Below, one piece after another: positions 6,276 through 15,916 of a stretch of DNA of 19,067 bases. The translations under genes and the position numbers were made by a program. The stretch lies in NCBI GenBank assembly GCA_900547805.1, contig URIE01000027.1:1-19067 (forward strand), given 5' to 3'. This DNA is from an uncultured Collinsella sp. (lineage in GTDB: Bacteria; Actinomycetota; Coriobacteriia; Coriobacteriales; Coriobacteriaceae). Under the pieces are notes generated by a model, which was not told the DNA's origin, searched no databases, and worked only from the letters and a program-made list of their open reading frames with translations. The stretch's first letter is position 1, and each line of letters starts with the position of its first letter.

Positions 6276-6878
6276 ATGAATCTTTCATCCCAGAAGAGCG
6301 CGATCGCACTCTCCGCGTCCGCGGCCGCGCTGCTCATGCCGGTTTCCGCGTTCGCCGAGGACGGCGCTGCCGGTGCGGACATCCTCATCCCTAAGATGGC
6401 GGAGTTCATCCCGGCGCTTATCGCCTTCCTGATTATCTGGATCGTGCTGGCCAAGGTCGCCCTGCCGGGCATCATCAAAACCATGGAGGAGCGCGGCAAG
6501 AAGATCGAGGAGAGCCTCGACGAGGCCGAGAAGACCAAGCAGGAGGCTATCGCCAAGCGCGCTGAGTCCGACTCGATCGTCACCGACGCCCGTCGTCAGG
6601 CTGCCGACATCGTTCTCGAGGCCCGTAAGGACGCCGAGTCCGAGCGCGCCCGTATCATCGAGGCTGCTCACAAGGAGGCCGAGGAGATCATCGCCAAGGC
6701 CCATACGACCGTCGAGGACGAGCGCAAGTCCATCTACGCCGGTGCCGCGAGCTCCATCGCCGACCTGTCCGTTGCCGTCGCCACCAAGATCGTGGGCGAG
6801 GCACTCGAGGACGAGGCCGAGCAGAAGAAGCTCATCGAGCGCTACATCCAGGAAGCAGGTAGCCTGAATGCCGACTAG
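6276..6878 (+). CDS. atpF: F1Fo ATP synthase subunit b with signal-peptide-like N-terminus
   Basis: Subunit b is the peripheral stalk tying F1 to subunit a. The 200-residue protein has the usual membrane helix at about residues 43-63 (ALIAFLIIWIVLAKVALPGI), followed by a long charged coiled coil (about 67-180). Before the membrane helix lies a segment that looks like a Sec signal peptide: Lys7, a hydrophobic stretch of about 15 residues (AIALSASAAALLMPV), then AFA-ED, with predicted cleavage after Ala27. Chloroplast CFo-I is known to be N-terminally processed, so processing here is plausible but unproven. GGAG lies 8 bases before the ATG. The 3' end overlaps atpH by 11 bases. Confidence 0.96.
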   Translation: MNLSSQKSAIALSASAAALLMPVSAFAEDGAAGADILIPKMAEFIPALIAFLIIWIVLAKVALPGIIKTMEERGKKIEESLDEAEKTKQEAIAKRAESDSIVTDARRQAADIVLEARKDAESERARIIEAAHKEAEEIIAKAHTTVEDERKSIYAGAASSIADLSVAVATKIVGEALEDEAEQKKLIERYIQEAGSLNAD

Positions 6879-7344
6879 CCGCTATCAGGACAAGGTGCTC
6901 GAGACCTACGCGCGCTCCCTTCTGGAAGCCGCTAAGGCCGAGAACCATGTGTTCGAGGACCTCGAGATGATCGAGCGCCTGGCTTCTGCCAGCCCCGAGA
7001 TCATCGCCGTGCTCGACACCATGTCCAAGCGCGACCAGCTCGACCTTCTTCCCAAGGTGGCAGCTGCCTTTAAGTATGTTGCCGAGGAAGACGAGGATGT
7101 AGTGGGCGTGACCGTCACCACGGCGATCCCGCTCGACGACGAGCTGCGTCAAACCATCACTAAGAAATGCGAGCAGGACTTCGGCCGCAAGGTATTCCTT
7201 ATCGAGCAGGTCGACCCGTCTATTGTGGGCGGCCTGGTGCTCGAGGCCCGCGGCGAGCGTCGTGACATTTCCGTCAAGACGCAGCTGCGCATCGCGCAGG
7301 AGACCCTCGCAAACTCTGCTAATTCGTACGGAGGTGAAGCCTAA
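6868..7344 (+). CDS. atpH: F1Fo ATP synthase subunit delta (short form)
   Basis: Subunit delta links the top of the F1 hexamer to subunit b. The start is inside the end of atpF, an 11-base overlap suggesting translational coupling; GGAAGCAGG lies just upstream. The N-terminal YARSLLEAA and the C-terminal PSIVGGLVLEARGERRDISV segments are typical of the OSCP/delta family. At 158 residues it is about 20 shorter than the common 175-180. By eye the missing part is the mid-region helix and the NFL..L...GR-type linker, since KRDQLDLLPKVAAAFK is followed almost at once by the C-terminal domain. The stop codon overlaps the atpA start as TAATG. Confidence 0.93.
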   Translation: MPTSRYQDKVLETYARSLLEAAKAENHVFEDLEMIERLASASPEIIAVLDTMSKRDQLDLLPKVAAAFKYVAEEDEDVVGVTVTTAIPLDDELRQTITKKCEQDFGRKVFLIEQVDPSIVGGLVLEARGERRDISVKTQLRIAQETLANSANSYGGEA

Positions 7345-8942
7345 TGTCCGAAACCCTCAATGCCCAGGATATCGCCAAGAAACTGCAGGAGCAGCTCACG
7401 AGCCTCTCCGCGACGGTCGATACGCATGAGGTTTCAACGGTCGACGAGGTAGGCGACGGCATCGCGCGCGTCTCCGGCCTCAAGAGCGCCATGGCAGGCG
7501 AGCTTCTGGAGTTCAAGAGCTCCGATACCGGTGAGACCGTCTTCGGCCTTGCCCAGAACCTTGACCGTGACGAGGTCGGCGCCGTTCTGTTTGGTGCCGT
7601 CGACTCCATCAAGGAAGGCGACGAGTGCCGCACCACTGGCCGCATTATGGATATCCCCGTGAGCCGCGCCATGCTCGGCCGCGTTGTCAATCCGCTCGGC
7701 CAGCCCATCGACGGCCTGGGCGACATCGTCGCCACGCACCGTCGTCCCATTGAGTTCAAGGCCCCCGGCGTCATCGACCGTACCCCGGTGTGCGAGCCGG
7801 TTCAGACCGGCCTGTTGGCCATCGACTCCATGGTGCCTATCGGCCGCGGTCAGCGAGAGCTCATCATCGGCGACCGTAAGACCGGTAAGACCGCCATTGC
7901 CATCGACGCTATCCTCAACCAACGCGGCAAGGGCATGGTCTGCATCTATGTCGCCATCGGCCAGAAGGCCTCCACGGTTGCCAACATCCGCGAGACCCTC
8001 GCTCAGCACGGTGCGCTCGACTACACCATCATCGTTTCGGCCACCGCTGCCGATTCCGCCCCTATGCAGTACATCGCGCCTATGGCCGGTGCCGCTATCG
8101 GCGAGTTCTTCATGTACAACGGCGAGGACGGCAAGCCCGCCAGCGAGACCAACCCCGGTGGCCACGTGCTCGTCATCTACGATGACCTGTCCAAGCAGGC
8201 TGTGGCCTACCGTCAGATGTCGCTGACGCTGCATCGTCCGCCCGGACGCGAGGCCTATCCTGGCGACATCTTCTACCTGCACTCTCGTCTGCTCGAGCGT
8301 GCAGTCAAGATGTCCAAGAAGAACGGTTATGGCTCCATGACGGCTCTTCCGATCATCGAGACCCAGGACGGCGACGTCTCGGCCTACATTCCGACCAACG
8401 TCATTTCCATTACCGATGGTCAGATCTACCTGCAGTCCGAGCTCTTCTTCCAGGGCCAGCGCCCGGCAGTCGACGTGGGCATTTCCGTGTCCCGCGTCGG
8501 TGGCGACGCACAGACCAAGGCCATGAAGCAGGTCGCCGGCAACCTCCGTCTGGACCTCGCTTCGTACCAGGAGCTCGCCGGCTTCACGCAGTTCGGCTCT
8601 GACCTCGACGAGGCTACTCAGAAGCAGCTGACCCATGGTGCTCGCATGACCGAGCTCCTGAAGCAGCCGCGTTACAAGCCGTTTGAGGTTGGCGAGCAGA
8701 TCGTTACGCTGTTCGCTGGCAACGAGGGCTTCCTGGATGACCTGGAGATCGCCGACGTGCTGCCTTTCCGTGCCGAGCTCATCGAGTACATGGACAATGG
8801 CTTTGGCTCGCTGCTCGACAAGGTTCGCGCCAAGAAGATCGATGATGACACCAAGGCTGAGCTCTTGCGCGTCATCGGCGACTTCAAGCAGCAGTTCATG
8901 GCCAAGCACCATTCGGATGTTTCTGGATCAGAGGAGAACTAA
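7344..8942 (+). CDS. atpA: F1Fo ATP synthase subunit alpha
   Basis: Alpha carries the non-catalytic nucleotide sites of the F1 hexamer. The 532-residue product has the N-terminal barrel (DGIARVSGL), the Walker A motif GDRKTGKT at residues 176-183, the DDLSKQA region, and the arginine finger Arg384 in SVSRVGG that completes the beta catalytic site. About 20-30 residues exceed the E. coli length, with a polar C-terminal tail ending SGSEEN. The start overlaps the atpH stop by one base (TAATG), with GGAGG a few bases upstream. atpG follows after 5 bp. Confidence 0.98.
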   Translation: MSETLNAQDIAKKLQEQLTSLSATVDTHEVSTVDEVGDGIARVSGLKSAMAGELLEFKSSDTGETVFGLAQNLDRDEVGAVLFGAVDSIKEGDECRTTGRIMDIPVSRAMLGRVVNPLGQPIDGLGDIVATHRRPIEFKAPGVIDRTPVCEPVQTGLLAIDSMVPIGRGQRELIIGDRKTGKTAIAIDAILNQRGKGMVCIYVAIGQKASTVANIRETLAQHGALDYTIIVSATAADSAPMQYIAPMAGAAIGEFFMYNGEDGKPASETNPGGHVLVIYDDLSKQAVAYRQMSLTLHRPPGREAYPGDIFYLHSRLLERAVKMSKKNGYGSMTALPIIETQDGDVSAYIPTNVISITDGQIYLQSELFFQGQRPAVDVGISVSRVGGDAQTKAMKQVAGNLRLDLASYQELAGFTQFGSDLDEATQKQLTHGARMTELLKQPRYKPFEVGEQIVTLFAGNEGFLDDLEIADVLPFRAELIEYMDNGFGSLLDKVRAKKIDDDTKAELLRVIGDFKQQFMAKHHSDVSGSEEN

Positions 8943-8947
8943 GCCCC

Positions 8948-9855
8948 ATGGCCAACCTTCGCGACATTAAGAAGCGAATCTCCTCGGTTACCACGACCAA
9001 GCAGATCACGCGCACGATGGAGATGGTCTCTACGGCCAAGATCCGTCGTGCCCTCGATCGCTCCAAGCAGGCCGAGCCCTATAAGGAGGCGCTGACCGAC
9101 GTCATGTTGACGGTCGCCGGCGACGCCTCCTGTTCGGGCACCGATCCCATGCTGCAGAAGCATGAGAGCGTCAAGCATGGCCTGATTGTCGTTATTGCCT
9201 CGGACCGCGGCCTTGCCGGCGGTTTCAATACGACGGTGGAGCGCACGGCCGAAAAGCTCGCCGCTTCTTGGGCGAACGACGGCATCGAGTGCGAGATCAT
9301 CGCGTGCGGGCGTAAGCCGGCCACGTATTTCCGTGACCGCGCAAACGTTGTCATGCACTTTGAGGGCAACTCCTCTGAGCCCGATTTCAATCAGGCCCGC
9401 ATGATCTCCTCTCATATCTGCGATGCGTATCGTGCCGGTGAGCTTGACCGTGTCGAGCTTGTCTACCACCACGCCAAGAACCGCGTGGATCAGGAGCTTC
9501 GCGTCGAGCATCTGTTGCCGCTCGACCCCGAGATGATCGCTATGGCCCACGGTCCGCGTAAGAACGAGACCGACGCCCCTAAGCGCATCTCGTCCACGTT
9601 CGAGTTCGTGCCCTCTCCCGAGCATGTTCTCGGCAAGCTTGTGCCGTCTTATATCCTGACGGTCATCTACCAGGCCCTGATCGATTCGGCGGCTGCCGAG
9701 CAGGGTGCACGCCGCAAGGCCATGCACTCCGCGACGGAAAACGCCACCGCGATCATCTCGACCCTTACCCGCACGTATAGTCGCGTGCGCCAGGCTTCGA
9801 TCACGACCGAGATTAACGAGATCGTCGGCGGAGCCTCAGCATTGGAGGAACAGTA

Positions 9856-9856
<1 letters not shown>
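8948..9856 (+). CDS. atpG: F1Fo ATP synthase subunit gamma
   Basis: Gamma is the central rotor shaft. The 302-residue protein starts with the typical NLRDIKKRISSVTTTKQITR helix and ends with the paired helix AIISTLTRTYSRVRQASIT...EINEIVGGASAL. The middle contains SDRGLAGGFN, another family signature. The start ATG has AGAGGAG 11 bases upstream at the end of atpA. The stop overlaps the atpD start as TAATG, a one-base overlap. Length is close to the family norm (about 285-300). Confidence 0.98.
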
Positions 9857-11310
<1,454 letters not shown>

Positions 11311-11313
11311 GTT

Positions 11314-11706
11314 ATGCGTATCCGCATCGTGTGCCCCGTGAGCTGCGCCTATGAGGGCGACGCTGCGTTTGTGTCGATTCCGTCCACGGATGGCGAGTTT
11401 GGCGTCCTGCCTGCTCACTCCAGCGAGATCTGCACGATCGACCGCGGTTACGTTCGCGTTTCCGATAAGGCCATGGGCACTGTCGACCACACGTTTGCCG
11501 TGGCCGGCGGCTATGCCCAGGTTGCGGACGATGTCGTGACCGTTCTCGCCGAGCGCGCTTGCGATTTGGCGACCGTCGATGCCGACAAGCTTAAAGCTGA
11601 TATTCAAGGTTTTGAAGAGAAGCTGGGTAATTTGTCGGAGGATGATGCACGCCGCGCCTACCTCTATAATGAAATCGCATGGTGTAAGCTCAAGCTTGCC
11701 CAATAG
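11314..11706 (+). CDS. atpC: F1Fo ATP synthase subunit epsilon
   Basis: Epsilon binds gamma and can inhibit ATP hydrolysis. The 130-residue product has the N-terminal beta sandwich signature (FVSIPSTDGEFGVLPAHS) and a C-terminal helical hairpin (DKLKADIQGFEEKL...DARRAYLYNEIAWCKLKLA) longer than in epsilons with a truncated C-terminus, so the inhibitory helices are probably present. Five Cys residues are visible, including Cys7 and Cys11 in IVCPVSCAYEG, unusual for epsilon. The start ATG is 3 bp from the atpD stop with a purine-rich GGGGGAG upstream. A strong terminator follows 37 bases after the stop. Confidence 0.95.
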   Translation: MRIRIVCPVSCAYEGDAAFVSIPSTDGEFGVLPAHSSEICTIDRGYVRVSDKAMGTVDHTFAVAGGYAQVADDVVTVLAERACDLATVDADKLKADIQGFEEKLGNLSEDDARRAYLYNEIAWCKLKLAQ

Positions 11707-11742
11707 TCAAACGATTTAGCGTTCGACCATTTGCGAACACAT

Positions 11743-11781
11743 CATGCCCGGGATGGCCCAGCCACCCCGGGCATGCTTTTT
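11743..11781 (+). terminator. Intrinsic terminator at the end of the atp operon
   Basis: CATGCCCGGG (11743-11752) pairs perfectly with CCCGGGCATG (11766-11775) around a 13-base loop, then C and TTTTT at 11777-11781. A smaller hairpin, GTTCG/CGAAC (11721-11725 with 11734-11738), precedes it. It ends immediately before the murA ribosome binding site, so it may also act as an attenuator for murA. Confidence 0.85.
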
Positions 11782-11794
11782 GAAAGGGTAGACC

Positions 11795-13078
11795 TTGGAT
11801 ATTATCCGCGTTGAGGGTGGCCACGCCATCGGAGGCTCCGTGCCCGTCTCGGGCGCCAAGAACTCCGCGCTCAAACTTATGGCGGCAACGCTTCTGGCGC
11901 CGGGCAAGACGACGCTGCAGAACGTGCCCGATATTTCCGATGTCCACGTGATGGGCAAGGTGCTCAAGGGCATGGGCGCTACGATCGATGTTCTCGACGA
12001 GCACACGCTCGAGATTGATACCTCTCAGGTCGATTCATGGGAGGCCCCCTACGAGCTCGTTGCCAAGATGCGCGCTTCCACCGCCGTCATGGGACCCCTG
12101 CTGGGCCGCTTCCATCGCGCCAAGATTGCCATGCCGGGCGGCTGCAACCTGGGTGCTCGTAAGATCGATATGCACATTCTTGGTCTTGAGGCCCTGGGCG
12201 TTGAGTTCGATACCGCCCACGGTTACATCAACGCTAATGCGCCCCAAGGTCTGCGCGGTACCACCGTCACGCTCGAGTTCGCCAGTGTCGGTGCGACCGA
12301 GAACCTCATTATGGCATCCGTGCGCGCGAAGGGTACCACGGTTATCGACAATGCCGCCCGCGAGCCCGAGATCGTCGATCTCGCCAACATGCTCAACGAG
12401 ATGGGCGCCAAGATTGTTGGCGCCGGTACGCCCGTCGTGACTATCGAAGGCGTGGAAGAGCTCCATCCCGTTATCCATCGCGTGGTGGGCGACCGCATCG
12501 AGGCCGGTACCTTTATCGTTGCCGGTGCGTTGATGGCCGACGATCGCGGTGTCGATGTCACGGGCTTTTGCCCCATTCACTTGGGCATGGTGCTCAAGAA
12601 GATGGAGCTCATGGGTATCGACTGCGAGCGCGTCGAGGATGGCGTCCATGTGAACCGTGCCGAGCGTATCAAGCCGGTCGACATCCAGACGCTTCCGTTC
12701 CCCGGTTTCCCGACCGACATGCAGGCGCAGATTATGGTGCTCTCCGCCCTTGCCGACGGCAGTTCCGTTATTACCGAGAACATCTTCGAGAATCGCTTTA
12801 TGTTTGCCTCTGAGCTGGTGCGCATGGGTGCCGACATTCGTATCGAGAGCCATCATGCCATGATTCATGGCGTCAAGGGCTTCTCGGGTGCACAGGTTAC
12901 CTCGCCCGATCTGCGTGGCGGAGCGGCCCTCGTCGTAGCGGGCTTGATCGCCGACGGGACGACCGAGGTTTCGGCTATCCATCACATCAAGCGCGGCTAC
13001 GAGCAGTTTGTCGAAAAGCTGCAGGCGCTTGGCGCGCATGTCGAGCATGCTACCGTCCCCGATCCCGTCATCTACTAA
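11795..13078 (+). CDS. murA: UDP-N-acetylglucosamine 1-carboxyvinyltransferase
   Basis: MurA transfers enolpyruvate from PEP to UDP-GlcNAc, the first committed step of peptidoglycan synthesis in the cytoplasm. The 427-residue protein begins MDIIRVEGG from a TTG with GAAAGGG 6 bases upstream. Visible motifs are SGAKNSALK near residue 20, the catalytic loop PGGCNLGARKID with Cys117, and later FPTDMQAQ and DLRGGAALVVAGL. The Cys means the enzyme should be alkylated by fosfomycin, unlike Asp-type MurA. Transcription is puzzling because the atp terminator ends 13 bases before the start codon and no good promoter is visible in 11707-11742. The LCP gene follows after 12 bp and is probably co-transcribed. 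Confidence 0.97.
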   Translation: MDIIRVEGGHAIGGSVPVSGAKNSALKLMAATLLAPGKTTLQNVPDISDVHVMGKVLKGMGATIDVLDEHTLEIDTSQVDSWEAPYELVAKMRASTAVMGPLLGRFHRAKIAMPGGCNLGARKIDMHILGLEALGVEFDTAHGYINANAPQGLRGTTVTLEFASVGATENLIMASVRAKGTTVIDNAAREPEIVDLANMLNEMGAKIVGAGTPVVTIEGVEELHPVIHRVVGDRIEAGTFIVAGALMADDRGVDVTGFCPIHLGMVLKKMELMGIDCERVEDGVHVNRAERIKPVDIQTLPFPGFPTDMQAQIMVLSALADGSSVITENIFENRFMFASELVRMGADIRIESHHAMIHGVKGFSGAQVTSPDLRGGAALVVAGLIADGTTEVSAIHHIKRGYEQFVEKLQALGAHVEHATVPDPVIY

Positions 13079-13090
13079 TACAGGTTGCCT

Positions 13091-14326
13091 ATGTTTAATA
13101 AAAAGCCCCTCGCGGATACCACCACCCGAAGACCCTCAACTGGTGCGCAGGCCAAGATCTACAGTCGCGATAACGTGGCTCGCTATTCCGAGCGCGCTCG
13201 TCAACGCCGCCGTAGCCACACGATTCGTCACGTCGCGCTCATTGTCGTGCTTGGCGTGCTGCTGAGTGCCACTACCGCTGCCGGCCTGTGGTTTGCCACC
13301 ATTATGGGCAAGCTCGGCGATTCTAATGTCATTACTGACAATCTGCGTCGGGTTCTGGTTGACACCGATGAGGCAAAGGATCCGTTCTACGTGCTGCTTC
13401 TTGGCACCGACGGCCGTCCGGGCGAGGATACGTATCGTGCCGACTCGATTATCCTGGCACGCATCGACCCCACGCAAAAGCAGGCGACGCTCATTTCCGT
13501 TCCGCGCGACACCAAGGTCGAGTACAAGGGCGAGACCATGAAGATCAACGCCTGCCATACCGTTGGCGGCGCCGAGGCCATGGTCGAGGCGGTCAACGAG
13601 CTGTGCGGTGTTCAGATTTCCCACTATGCCGAGGTCAGCTTCGACGGTATGCAGGCGCTGATTGATTCGGTTGGCGGTATCGACATTAACGCAACCGATG
13701 ATGTTGACGACCCCGAGCACCTGGATATTAAGATTACCGCTGGCCAGCAGCATATGGACGGTGCCACCGCCCTTACCTATGCCCGCTGCCGCTACACCTA
13801 TGCCGACGGCGATTACACGCGCATGCGCCACCAGCGTCAGGTGCTTGGCGCCCTTGCCAACCAGATTCTCAATAACTTCGATGCCACGAAGATCTTTGGC
13901 CTGGTTAATTCGCTGTCCGATATGCTCGTAACCGATATGAGCGTTCAGGATATCGTGGCTACGGTCAACGCCATGCGCGGTATGGATGTCGACGGTATCT
14001 ACTCGGCCAACCTGCCCTCGTACGCCGACGACAGCACCATGATCGACGGTGTGAGCTACGTCTTTGTCTACGAGGACGAGCTCAAGGAAATGATGGAGCG
14101 CGTCGATGCTGGCAAGGATCCCAAGGGTCCCAACACCATGGGTCTTTCCGACGGTTCCAGCTCTACGATCGGCGACCTGAACAACAACACGTCTGACGAT
14201 TACGCAAACGGTACCGCAACCTCATCGGTCAGCTCTGACGATTCCGATGACTCAAGCGATTCGAGCGATTCGGACTACTACGAAGAGCCCACCGGCGACG
14301 GCAACGGCTACGAAGCCAACTACTAA
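13091..14326 (+). CDS. LytR-CpsA-Psr (LCP) family membrane protein with Ser/Asp-rich tail
   Basis: LCP enzymes transfer polyprenyl-phosphate-linked glycopolymers, such as teichoic-acid-like or capsular chains, to peptidoglycan outside the membrane. The ATG at 13091 has AGG 6 bases upstream and gives 411 residues; an in-frame TTG at 13085 would add two. A basic cytoplasmic segment (about 1-47, RQRRRSHTIRH) precedes one membrane helix at about 48-70. The LCP domain (about 98-260) shows FYVLLLGTDGR, YRADSIILARID, ISVPRDTKV, GGIDINATDDV and MRHQRQVLGAL, so the pyrophosphate-binding Arg/Asp set appears intact. The extracellular C-terminal tail is low-complexity Ser/Asp/Asn (DDSDDSSDSSDSD), ending in a Tyr/Glu-rich stretch. 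It lies behind murA, consistent with envelope synthesis. Confidence 0.92.
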   Translation: MFNKKPLADTTTRRPSTGAQAKIYSRDNVARYSERARQRRRSHTIRHVALIVVLGVLLSATTAAGLWFATIMGKLGDSNVITDNLRRVLVDTDEAKDPFYVLLLGTDGRPGEDTYRADSIILARIDPTQKQATLISVPRDTKVEYKGETMKINACHTVGGAEAMVEAVNELCGVQISHYAEVSFDGMQALIDSVGGIDINATDDVDDPEHLDIKITAGQQHMDGATALTYARCRYTYADGDYTRMRHQRQVLGALANQILNNFDATKIFGLVNSLSDMLVTDMSVQDIVATVNAMRGMDVDGIYSANLPSYADDSTMIDGVSYVFVYEDELKEMMERVDAGKDPKGPNTMGLSDGSSSTIGDLNNNTSDDYANGTATSSVSSDDSDDSSDSSDSDYYEEPTGDGNGYEANY

Positions 14327-14354
14327 GTTACGGCGTTTTACCAAACGCCGTAAC
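14327..14354 (+). terminator. Perfect 12-bp hairpin directly after the LCP stop codon
   Basis: GTTACGGCGTTT (14327-14338) and AAACGCCGTAAC (14343-14354) pair perfectly around a TACC tetraloop, beginning at the base after the stop codon. There is no T-run after it, so it is more likely a 3'-end barrier or ribosome-proximal structure than a full intrinsic terminator. Confidence 0.5.
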
Positions 14355-14396
14355 GGCTCGACGCTGCGCGCCGCCCAAGGCGACAATTTGTCATTC

Positions 14397-14438
14397 AAAA
14401 GGCAGGGCATGACCAGAAGGTCAATGCCCTGCCTTTTT
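14397..14438 (+). terminator. Intrinsic terminator for the murA-LCP transcript
   Basis: AAAAGGCAGGGCAT (14397-14410) pairs with ATGCCCTGCCTTTT (14424-14437). An inner GACC/GGTC extension and an AGAA loop add to the stem, with one bulged A at 14423, and a TTTTT run (14434-14438) follows. The A-run on the left arm could also allow termination from the opposite strand. Confidence 0.9.
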
Positions 14439-14515
14439 CATGCCAACTTGTTCGCCTTGGACGTCGCTCGCTGACGTTGGCTCAACATGTGGTGCTGACT
14501 ACTCCTCTTGCACCA

Positions 14516-14555
14516 AAAACCGCCCCGTTCTCGGTTTTGAGGACGGGGCGGTTTT
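14516..14555 (-). terminator. Bidirectional intrinsic terminator, mainly for pepT
   Basis: A 13-bp stem with one wobble or mismatch (14520-14532 with 14539-14551) has a 6-base loop and is flanked by AAAA on the left and TTTT on the right. It therefore has a U-tract when read on either strand. It lies 25 bases beyond the pepT stop and faces the LCP transcript from the other side. Confidence 0.88.
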
Positions 14556-14579
14556 GCTTACCTAGATTGTTCGAGTTCC

Positions 14580-15827
14580 TTATGCAAAGCGGGAGACGAG
14601 CTCCTGGAGCACGTCGGTCATCTTGACGAGCGAACTGACCGGGACGAACTCGTTGACGCCGTGGTAGCAATAGCCGCCGGTGGAAAGGTTGGGGCAGGGC
14701 AGACCGCGGAACGACAGCTGCGCGCCGTCGGTGCCGCCGCGAATCGGCAGCACTTGGGGCTCAACGCCGCAGGCAAGGTAGGCTTCCTTGGCAACATCAA
14801 TAAGCTCGGGATAGTCACGAACGATCTCGGCCATATTTCGATACTGCTGCTTAATCTCGACTGTCACGCGCTCCTCACCCAGACGCTGGTTGAGCATCGA
14901 GGCGGCGGCATCAATAAGGTTGAGTTTCTGCTGGAACTTGGCGGCGTCATGGTCGCGGACGATGTAGCGCGCCGTGGCGTGATCGACGGTTGCAGATACG
15001 CCCTCAAGGTGATAAAAGCCCTCGTAGCCTTCCGTATACTCCGGGCGCTGCACGTAGGGGAGCAACGCGTTGAAGTCGCAGAACAGATTGCCTGCGTTGA
15101 CCATACGGCCCTTGGCGTCGCCCGGGTGGATGGACTGTCCCTCAAAGCGGACGGTCGCCTCGGCGGCGTTAAAGCACTCCCACTCCAGCTCGCCGATGGG
15201 GCCGCCGTCGACCGTGTAGGCATACTTGCAGCCAAAGGTATCGATATCCAACAGCTCGGCTCCGTGGCCGATCTCCTCGTCAGGGCAGAAGCAAATGCCG
15301 AGTGCGGGATGGGGCAGAGAAGGGTCCTGAGCGATACGCGCGACAAGCGACATGATCTCGGCGACGCCTGCCTTGTCGTCCGCGCCCAGCAGCGTGGTGC
15401 CATCGCTGCAGACCAGGTCCTCACCCGCGAGGTCGTTCAGGGCGGGAAGCTTGGCGGTACTCATGGCAACGGGCTTACCGTCAACCGTGCCGCAGACCAG
15501 GTCGCCGCCTTCGTAGTGTACGATGTGCGGCTTCACGCCGGCGCCCGGTGCAACTTCGGTGGTGTCGAGATGGGCGATCAGGCCCAGGGCGGGCTTGTCC
15601 TCAGCGCCCGCACTTGCGGGGATATGCGCGCAGACATAGGCATGCTCGGTCACGTGGGCATCTTCTGCCCCAAGCTCGCGCAGCTCTTCAGCCAGCACGT
15701 TGGCAAGGTCAAACTGAACGGCGCTCGAGGGTACCTGGTCGCAGTTTGCATCCTCGGACTGCGTGTTGATCTGGACGTAGCGCAAAAAGCGCTCGAGGAC
15801 ATCGGGGTTCGTGGTGGTGTTTTCCAT
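14580..15827 (-). CDS. pepT: Peptidase T (tripeptide aminopeptidase, M20 family)
   Basis: PepT is a cytoplasmic di-zinc enzyme that removes the N-terminal residue of tripeptides. The ATG at 15827 (reverse strand) was chosen because GGAG lies 8 bases upstream and it yields 415 residues, near the 408 of the E. coli enzyme; a longer in-frame ORF to 15923 would run through the palindrome and divergent promoter region. Probable metal and catalytic residues are visible: His86 and Asp88 (IAHLDT), Asp150/Asp151 (LLGADDKAG), Glu184/Glu185 (PDEEIGHG), Asp207 (VDGGPIGE), and His389 (YCYHG). HPGDAKGRM and RGGTDGAQLSFRGLP are further PepT signatures. It is the only minus-strand gene in the window and is transcribed away from the regulator. 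Confidence 0.96.
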   Translation of the reverse strand: MENTTTNPDVLERFLRYVQINTQSEDANCDQVPSSAVQFDLANVLAEELRELGAEDAHVTEHAYVCAHIPASAGAEDKPALGLIAHLDTTEVAPGAGVKPHIVHYEGGDLVCGTVDGKPVAMSTAKLPALNDLAGEDLVCSDGTTLLGADDKAGVAEIMSLVARIAQDPSLPHPALGICFCPDEEIGHGAELLDIDTFGCKYAYTVDGGPIGELEWECFNAAEATVRFEGQSIHPGDAKGRMVNAGNLFCDFNALLPYVQRPEYTEGYEGFYHLEGVSATVDHATARYIVRDHDAAKFQQKLNLIDAAASMLNQRLGEERVTVEIKQQYRNMAEIVRDYPELIDVAKEAYLACGVEPQVLPIRGGTDGAQLSFRGLPCPNLSTGGYCYHGVNEFVPVSSLVKMTDVLQELVSRFA

Positions 15828-15865
15828 AAAGACCGCTCCAATCTTGGTCGTCGTGTGCAACAAGA

Positions 15866-15916
15866 ACTCTAGCACGGTATGCCACGGCATACCGCGACGC
15901 TTGGATGGGGTAGAAT
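15866..15916. promoter_or_regulatory. Divergent promoter region with perfect palindrome, probable operator
   Basis: CGGTATGCC (15875-15883) and GGCATACCG (15886-15894) are perfect inverted repeats around a 2-base AC centre. Possible -10 boxes flank it: TAGAAT at 15911-15916 on the plus strand and TAGAGT on the minus strand (15871 to 15866). Both matching -35 positions would fall in the right arm of the palindrome, and neither resembles TTGACA, which would fit activator- or repressor-controlled promoters. The neighbouring DtxR-like regulator is the obvious candidate to bind it; this is inference. Confidence 0.55.

Noticed and set aside
7434..8912. A 492-codon minus-strand open frame opposite atpA
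   Set aside because: It is the complementary frame of a highly conserved gene, with no independent start signals or recognisable domain.
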